Assembly: GCA_004292955.1 (NCBI GenBank) | Contig: RDXX01000044.1 | Location: 1 to 34,964 of the forward strand | Length of the DNA: 34,964 bases | Direction: 5' to 3' | Origin: Oscillatoriales cyanobacterium | GTDB lineage: Bacteria > Cyanobacteriota > Cyanobacteriia > Cyanobacteriales > Microcoleaceae | Part shown: one piece after another, positions 1 through 7,913 of the stretch | Numbering within the stretch: position 1 is the stretch's first letter | Layout: each line of letters begins with the position of its first letter | Made by a program: the position numbers and the translations under genes | Notes under the pieces: model-generated | Seen by the model: only the letters and a program-made list of their open reading frames with translations | Database searches by the model: none | What the model was told of the DNA's origin: nothing

Positions 1-412
1 ATTTTCGGAACTTTTCACCTCGATCGTAGGCTTCGGTAGAGGGCGAAAGAACCTCGACAATCAGTAAAGGATTGAGAATTTCATCCGTGCGAGATCCATG
101 GAATTCCGGTTCCCCATTGACAACCATCAAATCAGTGTAGGTTCCGCAGTTATATTCGGGAATCCAAACCCGCAAATCGCTGTTATACAAGCGAAAATCG
201 GTGTCTCTGAGCAAAAATCCCAAGTAAATTAACAAGTTACAGGCGATCGCGCTGTGGACTTCTGAACCTCCGGGCATAGCAATAATCTCTCCGTTACAAT
301 ATTCGTGACGTTCTTCGGCGGTTTCCTCCATGGCCCGGTATTCATCAGGAGTGAAGCTAGTCTTTGTTGCATCTGAAGCAAGGTTTGGCGGGTTGGTTTG
401 AGCAATGACCAC
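1..412 (-). CDS. Uma2 family (DUF820) endonuclease-like protein, 3' end cut off by the window
   Basis: The minus frame opens with GTG at 412, preceded by a good Shine-Dalgarno AGGAGGT eight bases upstream, and stays open to base 1, so about 137 N-terminal residues are visible. The product starts VVIAQTNPPNLASD and contains FTPDEYRAMEE, the HEYCNGEIIAMPGGS strand and LLIVEVLSPSTEAYDRGEK. That last stretch is the hallmark of the Uma2 / PD-(D/E)XK nuclease-like family, which is hugely expanded in cyanobacteria. An overlapping minus frame starting at 420 is a shadow. The biological role of Uma2 proteins is poorly known; the nuclease fold is family knowledge. The C-terminus lies outside the window. 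Confidence 0.85.
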   Translation of the reverse strand, partial: MVIAQTNPPNLASDATKTSFTPDEYRAMEETAEERHEYCNGEIIAMPGGSEVHSAIACNLLIYLGFLLRDTDFRLYNSDLRVWIPEYNCGTYTDLMVVNGEPEFHGSRTDEILNPLLIVEVLSPSTEAYDRGEKFRK

Positions 413-521
413 GATCGCACCTCCTAAATAATTAGACCTACAATAATTATGATTTACAGCAGCTAGATAATTGTCCTAACCTAGAGGCGTTTTTCTGATT
501 CCATTCAAATTATATCAAGAA

Positions 522-649
522 CTCTCCAGGGAGCATCTCATTTTGGTAAAAAGCTTTTTTTCTAGTGTTGTCCAAGCTCGCGATCTATATAAAACTCGCG
601 ATTTCCCGACAGCAATACAAATCAAAAAATGAGATGCTCCCGCTCTCCA
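522..649. mobile_element. 113-bp MITE (529-641) with 16-bp perfect terminal inverted repeats and a 7-bp flanking duplication
   Basis: The left arm GGGAGCATCTCATTTT (529-544) is repeated exactly, inverted, at 626-641. The internal 81 bp has no ORF. The 7-mer CTCTCCA lies directly left of the element (522-528) and again at 643-649, one base beyond the right arm, as expected for a target-site duplication. A miniature, non-autonomous inverted-repeat element is the simplest reading. No transposase with matching ends is visible in the window. Confidence 0.7.
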
Positions 650-678
650 TGCCTTTATCCGCTGCTGCTTCACAACCG

Positions 679-906
679 CTAAATTCTAGCTTTCCTTTTA
701 CTTTTCACATTCAACTGCTTAGTGATTGATGTGTAATAATGCAAAGCAAACACCATATTGATTCCAAAGAATACCAAGGTTAAAACAAACACAAAAAAAG
801 ACGTAAACGACAGCCCGTAAATCATCGTAAACATCGCCAAAATGATTGAGCAAAAACCAAAACCGGAAGCAAAAGAACTTAAAACCAGTAACCGCACCTT
901 AGACAT
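679..906 (-). CDS. Small hypothetical membrane protein (75 aa)
   Basis: ATG-started reading frame of 75 residues beginning MSKVRLLVLSSFASGF. It has two hydrophobic stretches (about residues 5-28 and 31-52) separated by a short turn, and a basic tail (KSKRKARI), which predicts a two-span inner-membrane protein with its C-terminus in the cytoplasm. I do not recognise the family. The upstream ribosome site is weak. Support rests on the coherent hydrophobicity pattern and on there being no better frame, so it could still be a chance ORF. It lies between a MITE and a decayed secretion gene. Confidence 0.5.
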   Translation of the reverse strand: MSKVRLLVLSSFASGFGFCSIILAMFTMIYGLSFTSFFVFVLTLVFFGINMVFALHYYTSITKQLNVKSKRKARI

Positions 907-1026
907 AGTTTAATGTAAAAATTTTCAGTAAAATGCACTCTTGGCACCTAAAGATGAGTGCCAAATGATACTTATTACTATATAGCCAAATTACTCAGTT
1001 CCGCTAAGGGCAGAACGGCTATTTTC

Positions 1027-2443
1027 CTAAAAAGGTTTGAATTCTACGAAAAAATACAGCCCGCGCTCTTGCCAACTCCTCTCGCCCGATTTGATGCCAA
1101 TCAAAGGAATGCCCCAGCCGAACCGAGAATTCTACCTCTCGCCGTACTGCCACCGCAAGCCCTATCCCGCTGATAGCAGAGTATTTGCTTCCAGAGCCAC
1201 CCTTCCCCCGCTATTCCAAACATTGCCAGCATCCACAAACGGCGTCACCTGCAAAAGACCTTTTTTGTCCCCGGTACGCAAAATCGGATACCGCAACTCG
1301 GCGGAAGCAAAAAGTCCGCTATCCGCAAGCATTGCATCCTGACGGTAGCCCCGCACTGTATCCGGGCCGCCCAAACCAAATTGTTCGATCGGCAAAAGCT
1401 CAGCGATTGCCAACTGCGCCTGGGAGCGCACAACCAGCAGCGTCTGGGGAGCCAACAACCGCACGTACTGCAATTGACCGCGCCACGTCAAAAATTGACC
1501 GTCAGGCTCCCTGTTGCTCGCGGTAGCGCCAAATGCTGAGACTCCCAGATTGAACTGCGATCGCGCCGCCAAGACATCCCTCTCTCCCCGCTGAGTAAAA
1601 TCCTGAAACAGTCTCAGCGCCGAAACCCGAGTTCTACCGCGAGCATCCGCCCCGGGCGACAGTGGAAAACCGCAAGGGTTTGTGGGGGAATCAGGGCATC
1701 CGAAGTGATAAAACCTTTGCTGATGTAGAGTTGGCTCACCACAGAACGAGCTTCCAGCAGTGCACCCGAAGTGATAAAACCTTTGCTGATGTAGAGTTGG
1801 CTCACCACAGAACGAGCTTCCAGCAGTTCGGCGAAAGTCAGCGGGCGGCCTACAAAGTTTTTGAGTGCAGCATCTAATTCTTGTTTGCTAAAGACGGTAC
1901 TGCCAACTACTTCACATCGATCGACCGTTATTGTACCGGAATATTCGGCAATTCTTCAGTCCGTCTCGGTACGGGGACGGGTGGCAAAAGCTGTTCTATC
2001 GGAGGTAGGGGCTTTCTTGGCGCGGGTTCTGGGAGGGGAGCCGGATTTGGCAGTACAGGATTGGGAATGGGAATTTCTTGTCGGTTGTCTCCTCGGTTGG
2101 GCAATTGGGCGAGAGTTTCAGGTTCCTGACTTGGCGCTGCTGCTGCAAATTCCGGGATGTCGGTTTCTGGCTCTTTACTGTATCTATCTAATTCTGAGCC
2201 TGAGTATAAATCGCCAGAAAGTCGATCGCGATCGTCTGCTGTTTCTGGATTAAGTTTTAATTGAGACTGTAAATTGTTATTAACAAAAGGCGATCGCCCG
2301 CCTGATTCACCAGCAACGATCGGATCGCCAACACTTTGAGCTGCTGACGATGCGAAGCAAATAGCTGTAATTGAACAACCAAGTGCTATTGCGCTAAAAA
2401 ACTTGATTTTACAAAACCCTCTGGAATGTGGCAGGGGCATCAT
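1027..2443 (-). pseudogene. Decayed two-partner-secretion outer-membrane transporter (ShlB/FhaC/HecB, TpsB family)
   Basis: Reading from 2443 downward, an intact start (MMPLPHSRGF, then a signal-peptide-like hydrophobic stretch) runs into a proline-rich linker ending ELPNIPVQ and a stop near 1928. The family sequence resumes in another frame as ITVDRCEVVGSTVFSKQ and FVGRPLTFAELLEAR, the POTRA domain. It contains a 66-bp in-frame duplication, then shifts frame near 1675 into the beta-barrel part (FPLSPGADARGRTRVSALR, FGLGGPDTVRGYRQ, VTPFVDAGNVWNSGG). Two in-frame TAG codons follow (near 1169-1171 and 1136-1138) before the natural-looking C-terminus RGLYFFVEFKPF and the stop at 1027. Between POTRA and barrel roughly 200 residues usual in the family are missing. 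Intact relatives export TpsA exoproteins across the outer membrane. No TpsA partner is visible here. Confidence 0.85.
1701..1826 (-). repeat. 66-bp tandem duplication inside the TpsB pseudogene
   Basis: Bases 1701-1760 and 1767-1826 are identical 60-mers at a period of 66. In the POTRA frame this duplicates 22 residues (SQLYISKGFITS plus the LLEARSVV preceding it) without shifting frame. It is a recent in-frame slippage or recombination event in a gene that is otherwise broken. Confidence 0.9.
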
Positions 2444-2845
2444 TGATTAATAATAATTGATAGTTATTTACACTTACGAGCAGGGGTTCCTGGCGCAATT
2501 ACAAAGATTAAAGTAACTTTATCACTTTTGTTTAAGACTTAAGTCATTAAATTCAACATAAATATACTTGACAAAAAATATTTTTTGTGATTTGCTAAAA
2601 AATCCAGAAAAAAGCTCCGACTTACCCAAGCTAGCGCTGTAGGTAGGCGGAGCATTCTATCAAAGTTATCAGTCGATTTTAGATTTTGGATTTTAGATTT
2701 TAGATTTTAGATTTACTCTCTCATGCAATTTGGGAGCTTGAACCTTAGTCTAAAATTTTGAACTCGACCCTAAACGAGGGTCGGGGGCTGGTACCCATTG
2801 TTGGGCGGGGTTATCTGAGAAATCGGTGAATTTTGATAGAAATTA
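2444..2845. other. 402-bp spacer carrying copy 1 of dispersed repeat family A (about 2672-2815)
   Basis: No gene seen. From 2675 to about 2714 there is a heptamer array of unit ATTTTAG. It is followed by a conserved block with TAGTCTAAAATTTTGAAC, a short inverted repeat around the GACCCTAAACGAGGGTC segment, and GGGGGCTGGTACCCA. The same arrangement recurs at about 4700-4835, 8756-8890, 10645-10805 and 23600-23722 (family A). Confidence 0.75.
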
Positions 2846-3634
2846 CTACATTTTATTGAGCTGCGATCGCAATTCTTCCAACTCCGCGTCAATCACCGGA
2901 CTCGACTCCGAGCTACTAGGAGCCGCAGCAGTTTTACCCGCAGCCGGCAATTGACCTTGAGACACAGAACCTCCGCTCAGTTGAGCCTTCATCTGAGCTA
3001 ACTCGTCGTCAACATCGCCACCACTTTCAAGCAAGCGGAACTGTTCCTCTAAATTGCTCCCGCCAGCCGCCAGCTCTGCGGAAGCTCCCGCGCGGGCTTC
3101 TATCTGCAAAACTTTTTCTTCCATGCGCTCGAAAGCTGCCATTGAACTGCCAGTATTCAAGGTGCCAATGGTATTGTTGAGCTGTTCCTGAGCCTTAGCA
3201 GCAGAAATCCTCGCCTTGAGCATATCCTTCTTAGTCTTGGCTTCGGAAATCTTGCTCTCCAAACCGATCAAGTTGCGTTTGAGGCTTTCCACTTGACCCG
3301 ATTGCTGTTCCAGACTCGCTTTCAGCGTAGCAGCCGTTTCAGCGTGAGACTTTTTGCGTACTAGAGCTTCGCGGGCTAAAGTCTCGTCTCCTTTTTGCAG
3401 GGCGAGTTGAGCGCGCTGCTGCCACTGGTTAGACTGGGATTCAGCTTGATTGTACTGAGTCTGGGTGCGTTTTTGAGTGGCGATCGCGCTGGCAACGGCC
3501 TGACGCAACTGCACCAAGTCTTCCTGCATATCCGTAACGGATTGTTCTAAAATCTTTTCCGGGTCTTCAGCTTTGTTGACCATATCGTTAAGATTGGCTC
3601 TGACGACTCGGCTAATGCGGTCAAATAATCCCAT
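2846..3634 (-). CDS. vipp1: Vipp1/IM30, membrane-remodelling ESCRT-III-like protein
   Basis: 262 residues, starting MGLFDRISRVVRANLNDMV and coiled-coil throughout. The PspA/IM30 domain covers about residues 1-220 with characteristic EDPEKILEQSVTDMQEDL. A low-complexity linker (AAAPSSSESS) then leads to a short C-terminal helix, VIDAELEELRSQLNKM. That extra C-terminal helix separates Vipp1 from PspA. In cyanobacteria Vipp1 forms rings and rods on the inner and thylakoid membranes and is needed for thylakoid maintenance (family knowledge). Its paralogue pspA lies 291 bp upstream in the same orientation, so both arose by duplication; the gap suggests separate promoters. Length is normal for the family. 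Confidence 0.93.
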   Translation of the reverse strand: MGLFDRISRVVRANLNDMVNKAEDPEKILEQSVTDMQEDLVQLRQAVASAIATQKRTQTQYNQAESQSNQWQQRAQLALQKGDETLAREALVRKKSHAETAATLKASLEQQSGQVESLKRNLIGLESKISEAKTKKDMLKARISAAKAQEQLNNTIGTLNTGSSMAAFERMEEKVLQIEARAGASAELAAGGSNLEEQFRLLESGGDVDDELAQMKAQLSGGSVSQGQLPAAGKTAAAPSSSESSPVIDAELEELRSQLNKM

Positions 3635-3925
3635 AATGCTATTTTTCCTGGGTGAGGTGTACGAAGTAGGCCCAAAGCAGGCTTGATAGCGTTAGCCCGC
3701 GATGGTGAGACTCAGTTGGTCAGATTTTTAGTGCGATCGAGCATGAAGCAATTTTGCAAACATAGTAAATACAGTTTAAAGCGATCGAGTCAGTGGTGCA
3801 GCCAAGCTAATTGATGCACCTATCTATTGAGTTTAACTTCGATCCGGGAATTCCCCAATACGCTGATGGGCCATCTGTTGAGAAGTTTGGCCAATTATCC
3901 CAACTATTGTTGTGTTGAGTGGGGT

Positions 3926-4630
3926 TTAGGATGTGGGTGGCTCGCCCGACGGCAATTTTGGTGTATTCTTGCTCGGAAGCATTTGTGTTTTCATCGCCGC
4001 CAACTCGGCATCGACATCGCCGGCAGCTTCGAGAGAGAGAAACTTCTTTTCTAAATCGTTTGTTCCAAGTTCTGCGATGGCTTCGGAACGAGCTTCTAGC
4101 TGCATAACTTTCTCTTCCATTTTTTCAAAGGCGCTCAAAGCACTGCCGGTACTGAGATTTCCCATCATTTCTTGCAGCCTTTCCGACGCTTTGGCCGATC
4201 GAGCTCGGGCAATATACATATCTTTTTTTGATTTTGCCTCAGAAATTTTACTTTCGAGCGATCGCATATTTTCTTTAAGTTGAGTAACCACAGCGTTTTG
4301 CTGTCCGAGACTGGCTTTCATCGCCGTTGCCGTTTCTTGATAGGATTTCTTGCGCGTCAGAGCTTCCCGCGCTAAATTTTCCTCGCCTTTTTGCAAAGCT
4401 AGCTGCGCCCGCTGGTACCATTCTGCGGCTGTGGACTCAGCTTGGGAACACTGGCGTTCGGTGCGTTTTTGAGCGGCAATCGCTCCTGCTACGGCTTGTC
4501 TGAGCTGGATTAAATCTTCCTGCATATCCATTACAGCTTGTTCCAGAATTTTTTCTGGATCTTCGGCTGCTCCGACCAAACTGTTAATATTGGCTCGAAT
4601 CACTCGCCACAGGCGATCGAATAATCCCAT
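3926..4630 (-). CDS. pspA: PspA, phage-shock-protein-A paralogue of Vipp1
   Basis: 234 residues beginning MGLFDRLWRVIRANINSLV. It is colinear with the adjacent Vipp1 over the whole PspA/IM30 domain (EDPEKILEQAVMDMQEDL; ALQKGEENLAREALTRKKS; KISEAKSKKDMY). It lacks the C-terminal helix and ends in a proline/threonine-rich tail (PKLPSGEPPTS). PspA proteins coat stressed membrane and limit ion leakage. Cyanobacteria often carry both a PspA and a Vipp1, but their tandem placement here points to local duplication. The symbol follows from the missing C-terminal helix. Confidence 0.88.
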   Translation of the reverse strand: MGLFDRLWRVIRANINSLVGAAEDPEKILEQAVMDMQEDLIQLRQAVAGAIAAQKRTERQCSQAESTAAEWYQRAQLALQKGEENLAREALTRKKSYQETATAMKASLGQQNAVVTQLKENMRSLESKISEAKSKKDMYIARARSAKASERLQEMMGNLSTGSALSAFEKMEEKVMQLEARSEAIAELGTNDLEKKFLSLEAAGDVDAELAAMKTQMLPSKNTPKLPSGEPPTS

Positions 4631-5135
4631 TTTACCTATCTCCCGATTTTCTTAAATTTTAGATTTAGGACTGGAAATTAATATTATTTGCGATTTTCGA
4701 TTGACCAGCCCAAAAATAGGTACAAGCCCCCAACGCGAGCGTCAGGGTCGATTCCCAAATTTTAGACTAAGAGTTCAATCTCCCAGATTCACTGCGCTGT
4801 CAGCAAATCTAAAATCTAAAATTTAAAATCTCAAATCGATTGACTGGTCAGCGTAAGGTTTGGATCGGGCGTCTACAGTTGCATTCTGTGTGGGAACTTG
4901 TCTGAGTTAAAAAACCAATTGTGTGTTAGACAAAACATTCATCATTGTCTAGCTTTGTCTAACAATTTCGTTAAAGTTTTTGAACCTTTACCAGAAATAA
5001 TTGGTTGAAAGCCCGCCCGCCTGCTCGGGAGAAATTAAAATCAGACTATTCATTACTCCAATCCTCGGACTTAAGGGTAGAAGTCGCTCTCAAACTGTCA
5101 ACTGTCCCAGGTCAACTGTCAACTGTTGAACGAGT
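4631..5135. other. 505-bp spacer: repeat family A copy, a strong hairpin and repeat family B copy
   Basis: No gene seen. Family A lies at about 4700-4835 in the orientation opposite to the 2.7-kb copy, with AAATTTTAGACTAAGAGTTC and a tail of AAATCT heptamers. A hairpin follows at 4925-4963 (GTTAGACAAA pairing with TTTGTCTAAC), which on the minus strand lies downstream of the SPOR gene. Family B runs from 4988 to about 5127, containing AATTGGTTGAAAGCCCGCCC, CAGACTATTCATTACTCCAA and a GTCAACT heptamer tail. Family B recurs at 6915 and 33497. Confidence 0.7.
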
Positions 5136-6362
5136 TTACGGCTGATAGTATTGCGGCTTCATCCCTTTGGCTTGGAGTTCCTTTGCCAAACGTTCTGCTG
5201 AGGCAGCATCGTTCAAAGCCCCCATTTGAATTTTGACACCCTTTGAGAAGTTCCGCACGTAGGCATCGGGAACTGCGGTTCTGGCTTGTTGCAGCGCTTT
5301 TTCATTGGTGTAATCGGTGACAACGTAGTAAAAGCCGTCGCTAGCCCGTGTCGGTCTTCCTAGCGGGGCTGCTGCGGCCGGGGCTGCTGTGGCTGTCGGG
5401 GCTGCTGTGGCAGGGGATGCGGCGGCTGGCTGGGCTGGGGAGGGTGTGGGAGGCAGTGTCGGCAGTGTCGGGACTGTCTGGGTGGCGCTGGGGCTGGGAC
5501 TGGGAAGCAAAGCGGTACTAATATTGTTGAGTCCTTGTTCTCTACCTCTGGCCGGGTTGCCGTCTTCTGTCGGAATTGGGACAGCGCCGATGGGGGCAGG
5601 AGGTGCTGGCGGATTGGGGGGGATTGATGCTTTGGGCGACGGGGAAGCAATGGGGCTGGTTGTGGGATTGACGTTGCTGAGAGTGTTCAAATCTAGCTCG
5701 ACAAATTCTTTGGATGCCAGATTTGGAGCTTTCGGCAGTTCCTTGCTGCTGCTACTGCTATCTATGGTTGTAGCTGCCGGACTTTCGTTAGTAGAGGGGG
5801 TTGTGCGATCGAGAAAACGGTTCAGGCCTGCCATTTTAACCAGACTTGACGGGTGCATCACTGCATAACCCAAAGCTGTGCACGACAACAGAAACAGCAA
5901 CATCGAACTCAGTCCCAAGGGAGTTAACAGACTCGCGGCCAAACTGCGTTCTTGGGCAGGCTCAGCTTTTGCTGCGTCCAAACTTTCGATCAGTTTTTCG
6001 CTGGATTCGAGATAATTGTTGGGTGCAAAGGTATTGCTAGATATTTTTGTCCCACCCACGGTAGTTGCTAGCGGGGAATCGCCCTGGACGCCGCCAAGGG
6101 ATAGGGGCAGCGACAGCGGTTGCTGGGCTTCCTCCGCAGCCTGCGGTAGGTTTTGGCTTTTTTGTGGCTCGGTTGTGGCTGTTGGCTGGCCGCTGCGAAC
6201 TGATGGCGACACCCACTGTTCGGCGCGCCGCCTGTGTCTTCTGTATGTTGTCAGTTCTGCTTCTAGGTTGACATCCAAACACCCGAGGACTGCTTGCAAA
6301 GCAGGTTTGATTGGGGTTGATGAGGATTGACTTGGGGATTCCACTGAAGAACGCTTACTCAT
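5136..6362 (-). CDS. SPOR-domain-containing, single-span membrane protein
   Basis: 408 residues from the ATG at 6362, which has GGAG eight bases upstream; the in-frame TTG two codons earlier is less likely. An N-terminal cytoplasmic region has the conserved LDVNLEAELTTYRRHRR. One transmembrane helix lies at about 148-168 (LGLSSMLLFLLSCTALGYAV). A long Pro/Ala/Ser/Thr-rich linker (about 190-340) crosses the periplasm, and a C-terminal SPOR-like domain follows (about 343-408: DGFYYVVTDYTNEKALQQAR to the end). SPOR domains bind denuded peptidoglycan, often at division septa (family knowledge), so a cell-wall or septal role is likely. The linker is GC-rich and repetitive, which creates long false frames on the other strand. 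Confidence 0.85.
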   Translation of the reverse strand: MSKRSSVESPSQSSSTPIKPALQAVLGCLDVNLEAELTTYRRHRRRAEQWVSPSVRSGQPTATTEPQKSQNLPQAAEEAQQPLSLPLSLGGVQGDSPLATTVGGTKISSNTFAPNNYLESSEKLIESLDAAKAEPAQERSLAASLLTPLGLSSMLLFLLSCTALGYAVMHPSSLVKMAGLNRFLDRTTPSTNESPAATTIDSSSSSKELPKAPNLASKEFVELDLNTLSNVNPTTSPIASPSPKASIPPNPPAPPAPIGAVPIPTEDGNPARGREQGLNNISTALLPSPSPSATQTVPTLPTLPPTPSPAQPAAASPATAAPTATAAPAAAAPLGRPTRASDGFYYVVTDYTNEKALQQARTAVPDAYVRNFSKGVKIQMGALNDAASAERLAKELQAKGMKPQYYQP

Positions 6363-6404
6363 TAGCAAAACTCCTACCGCCTCTGAATTGATTTTAATGT
6401 TTTG

Positions 6405-6760
6405 ATTCTAAAGTTGACACTCTCAGCGCTCTTGGCGACTGAGATTCTTAAGAAATTTCGTTCTTAATATCCCTATTACTAGGGTTCTTGGGCGCAATCC
6501 TCTTGCCAAAAAATGGTGGGCTGCTATCCTTGCCTTTCAGCAAGCTCCTCAAGCGTTTAAGGGGCTTAGCCCTTGGTTCCGTGGAGTCCCCGCGTACCTT
6601 GAATATATGGTAGGCATTTGCTTCCCAGGTTTACACCTGTGTATTCATCCCAACAATAGAGTGTAACGGCAAAAGCCCTTTTTACACTGCTAAAAATTTT
6701 AAAAATCAAGAAAGATTCACGGCGGTTCAAACCGCCCGTGCCGCTTTCATGGAAGGTCTA
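6405..6760 (-). ncRNA. Candidate relic of an IS200/IS605-type element end or its structured RNA (minus strand)
   Basis: No intact gene, but the region is rich in short pairings on the minus strand. Examples are a 6-bp stem made by GGCGGTTTGAACCGCC near 6722-6737, CCTAGTAATAGG near 6470-6481, and AAGAAATTTCTT near 6449-6460. Downstream on that strand is the hairpin CTCAG..(loop)..CTGAG followed by AGTGTCAA near 6410. From memory, such a GAGTGTCAA terminus resembles right ends of cyanobacterial IS200/IS605 elements; this is a recollection, not a search result. An alternative is a HEARO/omega-type RNA. It lies immediately upstream of the SPOR gene start, so it could also be part of that gene's leader. 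Confidence 0.3.
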
Positions 6761-7368
6761 AAGACTCGCTCGTTTTCCGCTTGCCGAACTTTTTTTATCA
6801 ACAAGAAGCTTTAAAACTTGCTTATTCTAGGATTAGCTGCTTTTGGTGTCAAGGCAACTGCTGCCTTTGGGCCCGAAGTGTCGATCGCCATTTGCTCTGT
6901 TTTCATTTTCGTTTGACCATAAAGAATTGGTTTAAAGCCCCAAGCCCGATCGCCCTTGATAAATTAAAAGAAGACGATTCATTACTCTAATCCTCTTCCT
7001 TCCAGGTAGAGGTCGCTGTTAATTGTCAACTGTCCCTGGTCAACTGTCAACTGAAACCTTAATTCTTACTGTGTCCCGGAGGCTGCTTACCAGACTCTCA
7101 GCAGATTTTGGCATCGGAGCAACCGTTTATTTAGAAGATCTCATAGTCGTTCCGTATTTGTCCTTTTGCTTGATCCCTGACCCTTTATAAACTTTTAACC
7201 TGTCTTTTTCGCTACAAAATGAGGAAGGACTGAGGTGATTGTTTCTATATATAACAAGATTATAAATAAATCATTAAGGTTTATTATGCTTCGGGGATCG
7301 CTATAACCCAGACAGGATAAGGGCTGGGATGCTCTAAAACCTCCTAGCTCTACACAGGAGAATTAGAG
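6761..7368. other. Spacer carrying repeat family B copy 2 (6915-7053)
   Basis: No convincing gene; the 69-codon plus frame at 6781 has no ribosome site and runs through the repeat. Bases 6915-7053 match the family B copies at 4988 and 33497: AAAGAATTGGTTTAAAGCCC, GACGATTCATTACTCTAATC, AGGTAGAGGTCGCT, then GTCAACT heptamers. The last 100 bases before the next gene contain the likely 5' leader of the gene at 7369. Confidence 0.65.
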
Positions 7369-7683
7369 ATGAAACTGATTTCCGCCAACACTTTTATGAA
7401 AACCCCATTAATTTCTGCTTGTCGTCACTGCCGCCACTATACCCCTGAGGGGAGACGCGGAGGAATTTGTGCTCTGTTGACCGTGCCGGTGCAAAGTCAG
7501 TGGAAAGCTTGTTCTTTGGCAGTTTCGCCTTTTGGGGGATCTTGGGAAAACATCACAGAAATTGAACTGTGGCAAGAACAGACTGCGACTCCGCATGAGA
7601 CCGCTGTTCCTGTTTCTGAACGCAACGCCTGCCAGTTAACAGGCACAACATTAACCGAAAAATCGGCAGCAGTCTCGGTTTAG
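7369..7683 (+). CDS. Conserved-looking cysteine-rich small protein of unknown function
   Basis: 104 residues from the ATG at 7369, with AGGAG ten bases upstream. The N-terminal half holds SACRHCRHYTPEGRRGG followed by ICALLTVPVQSQWKACSLAV. That gives a CxxC pair and two further cysteines spaced like a small metal-binding or disulphide-linked knuckle. The rest is Thr/Ser/Glu-rich and probably disordered. No transmembrane segment. I do not recognise a named family. A strong ribosome site and clear amino-acid bias support it as real. Confidence 0.7.
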   Translation: MKLISANTFMKTPLISACRHCRHYTPEGRRGGICALLTVPVQSQWKACSLAVSPFGGSWENITEIELWQEQTATPHETAVPVSERNACQLTGTTLTEKSAAVSV

Positions 7684-7913
7684 TCCGTCGGCAACAGGAC
7701 AGATTGTATCATTTTCGATTGGCGATTGGGAAATCACTGATAACTATTATCTATTATGATTTGGATCTGGCAAAGCAGTTTCATTCTTTTTGGCAATTGG
7801 TATCCATACTGATACTTTTGGACGATCGACTAAACTCGGGTCATTCAACTCACAGCAATCAATAATATCTGTAGCTTGAATGAGGGAATCCCAAAACTTA
7901 TTTCTCGATCGAG

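Noticed and set aside
1861..2253. 130-codon plus frame opposite the TpsB gene
   Set aside because: No ribosome site and no family likeness; the minus strand carries recognisable TpsB linker and signal-peptide coding.
5389..5868. 159-codon plus frame rich in Gly, Ala and Val
   Set aside because: Antisense to the Pro/Ala/Ser-rich linker of the SPOR protein; the composition is the expected mirror of that linker.
6781..6990. 69-codon plus frame
   Set aside because: No ribosome site, and its 3' half is repeat family B.
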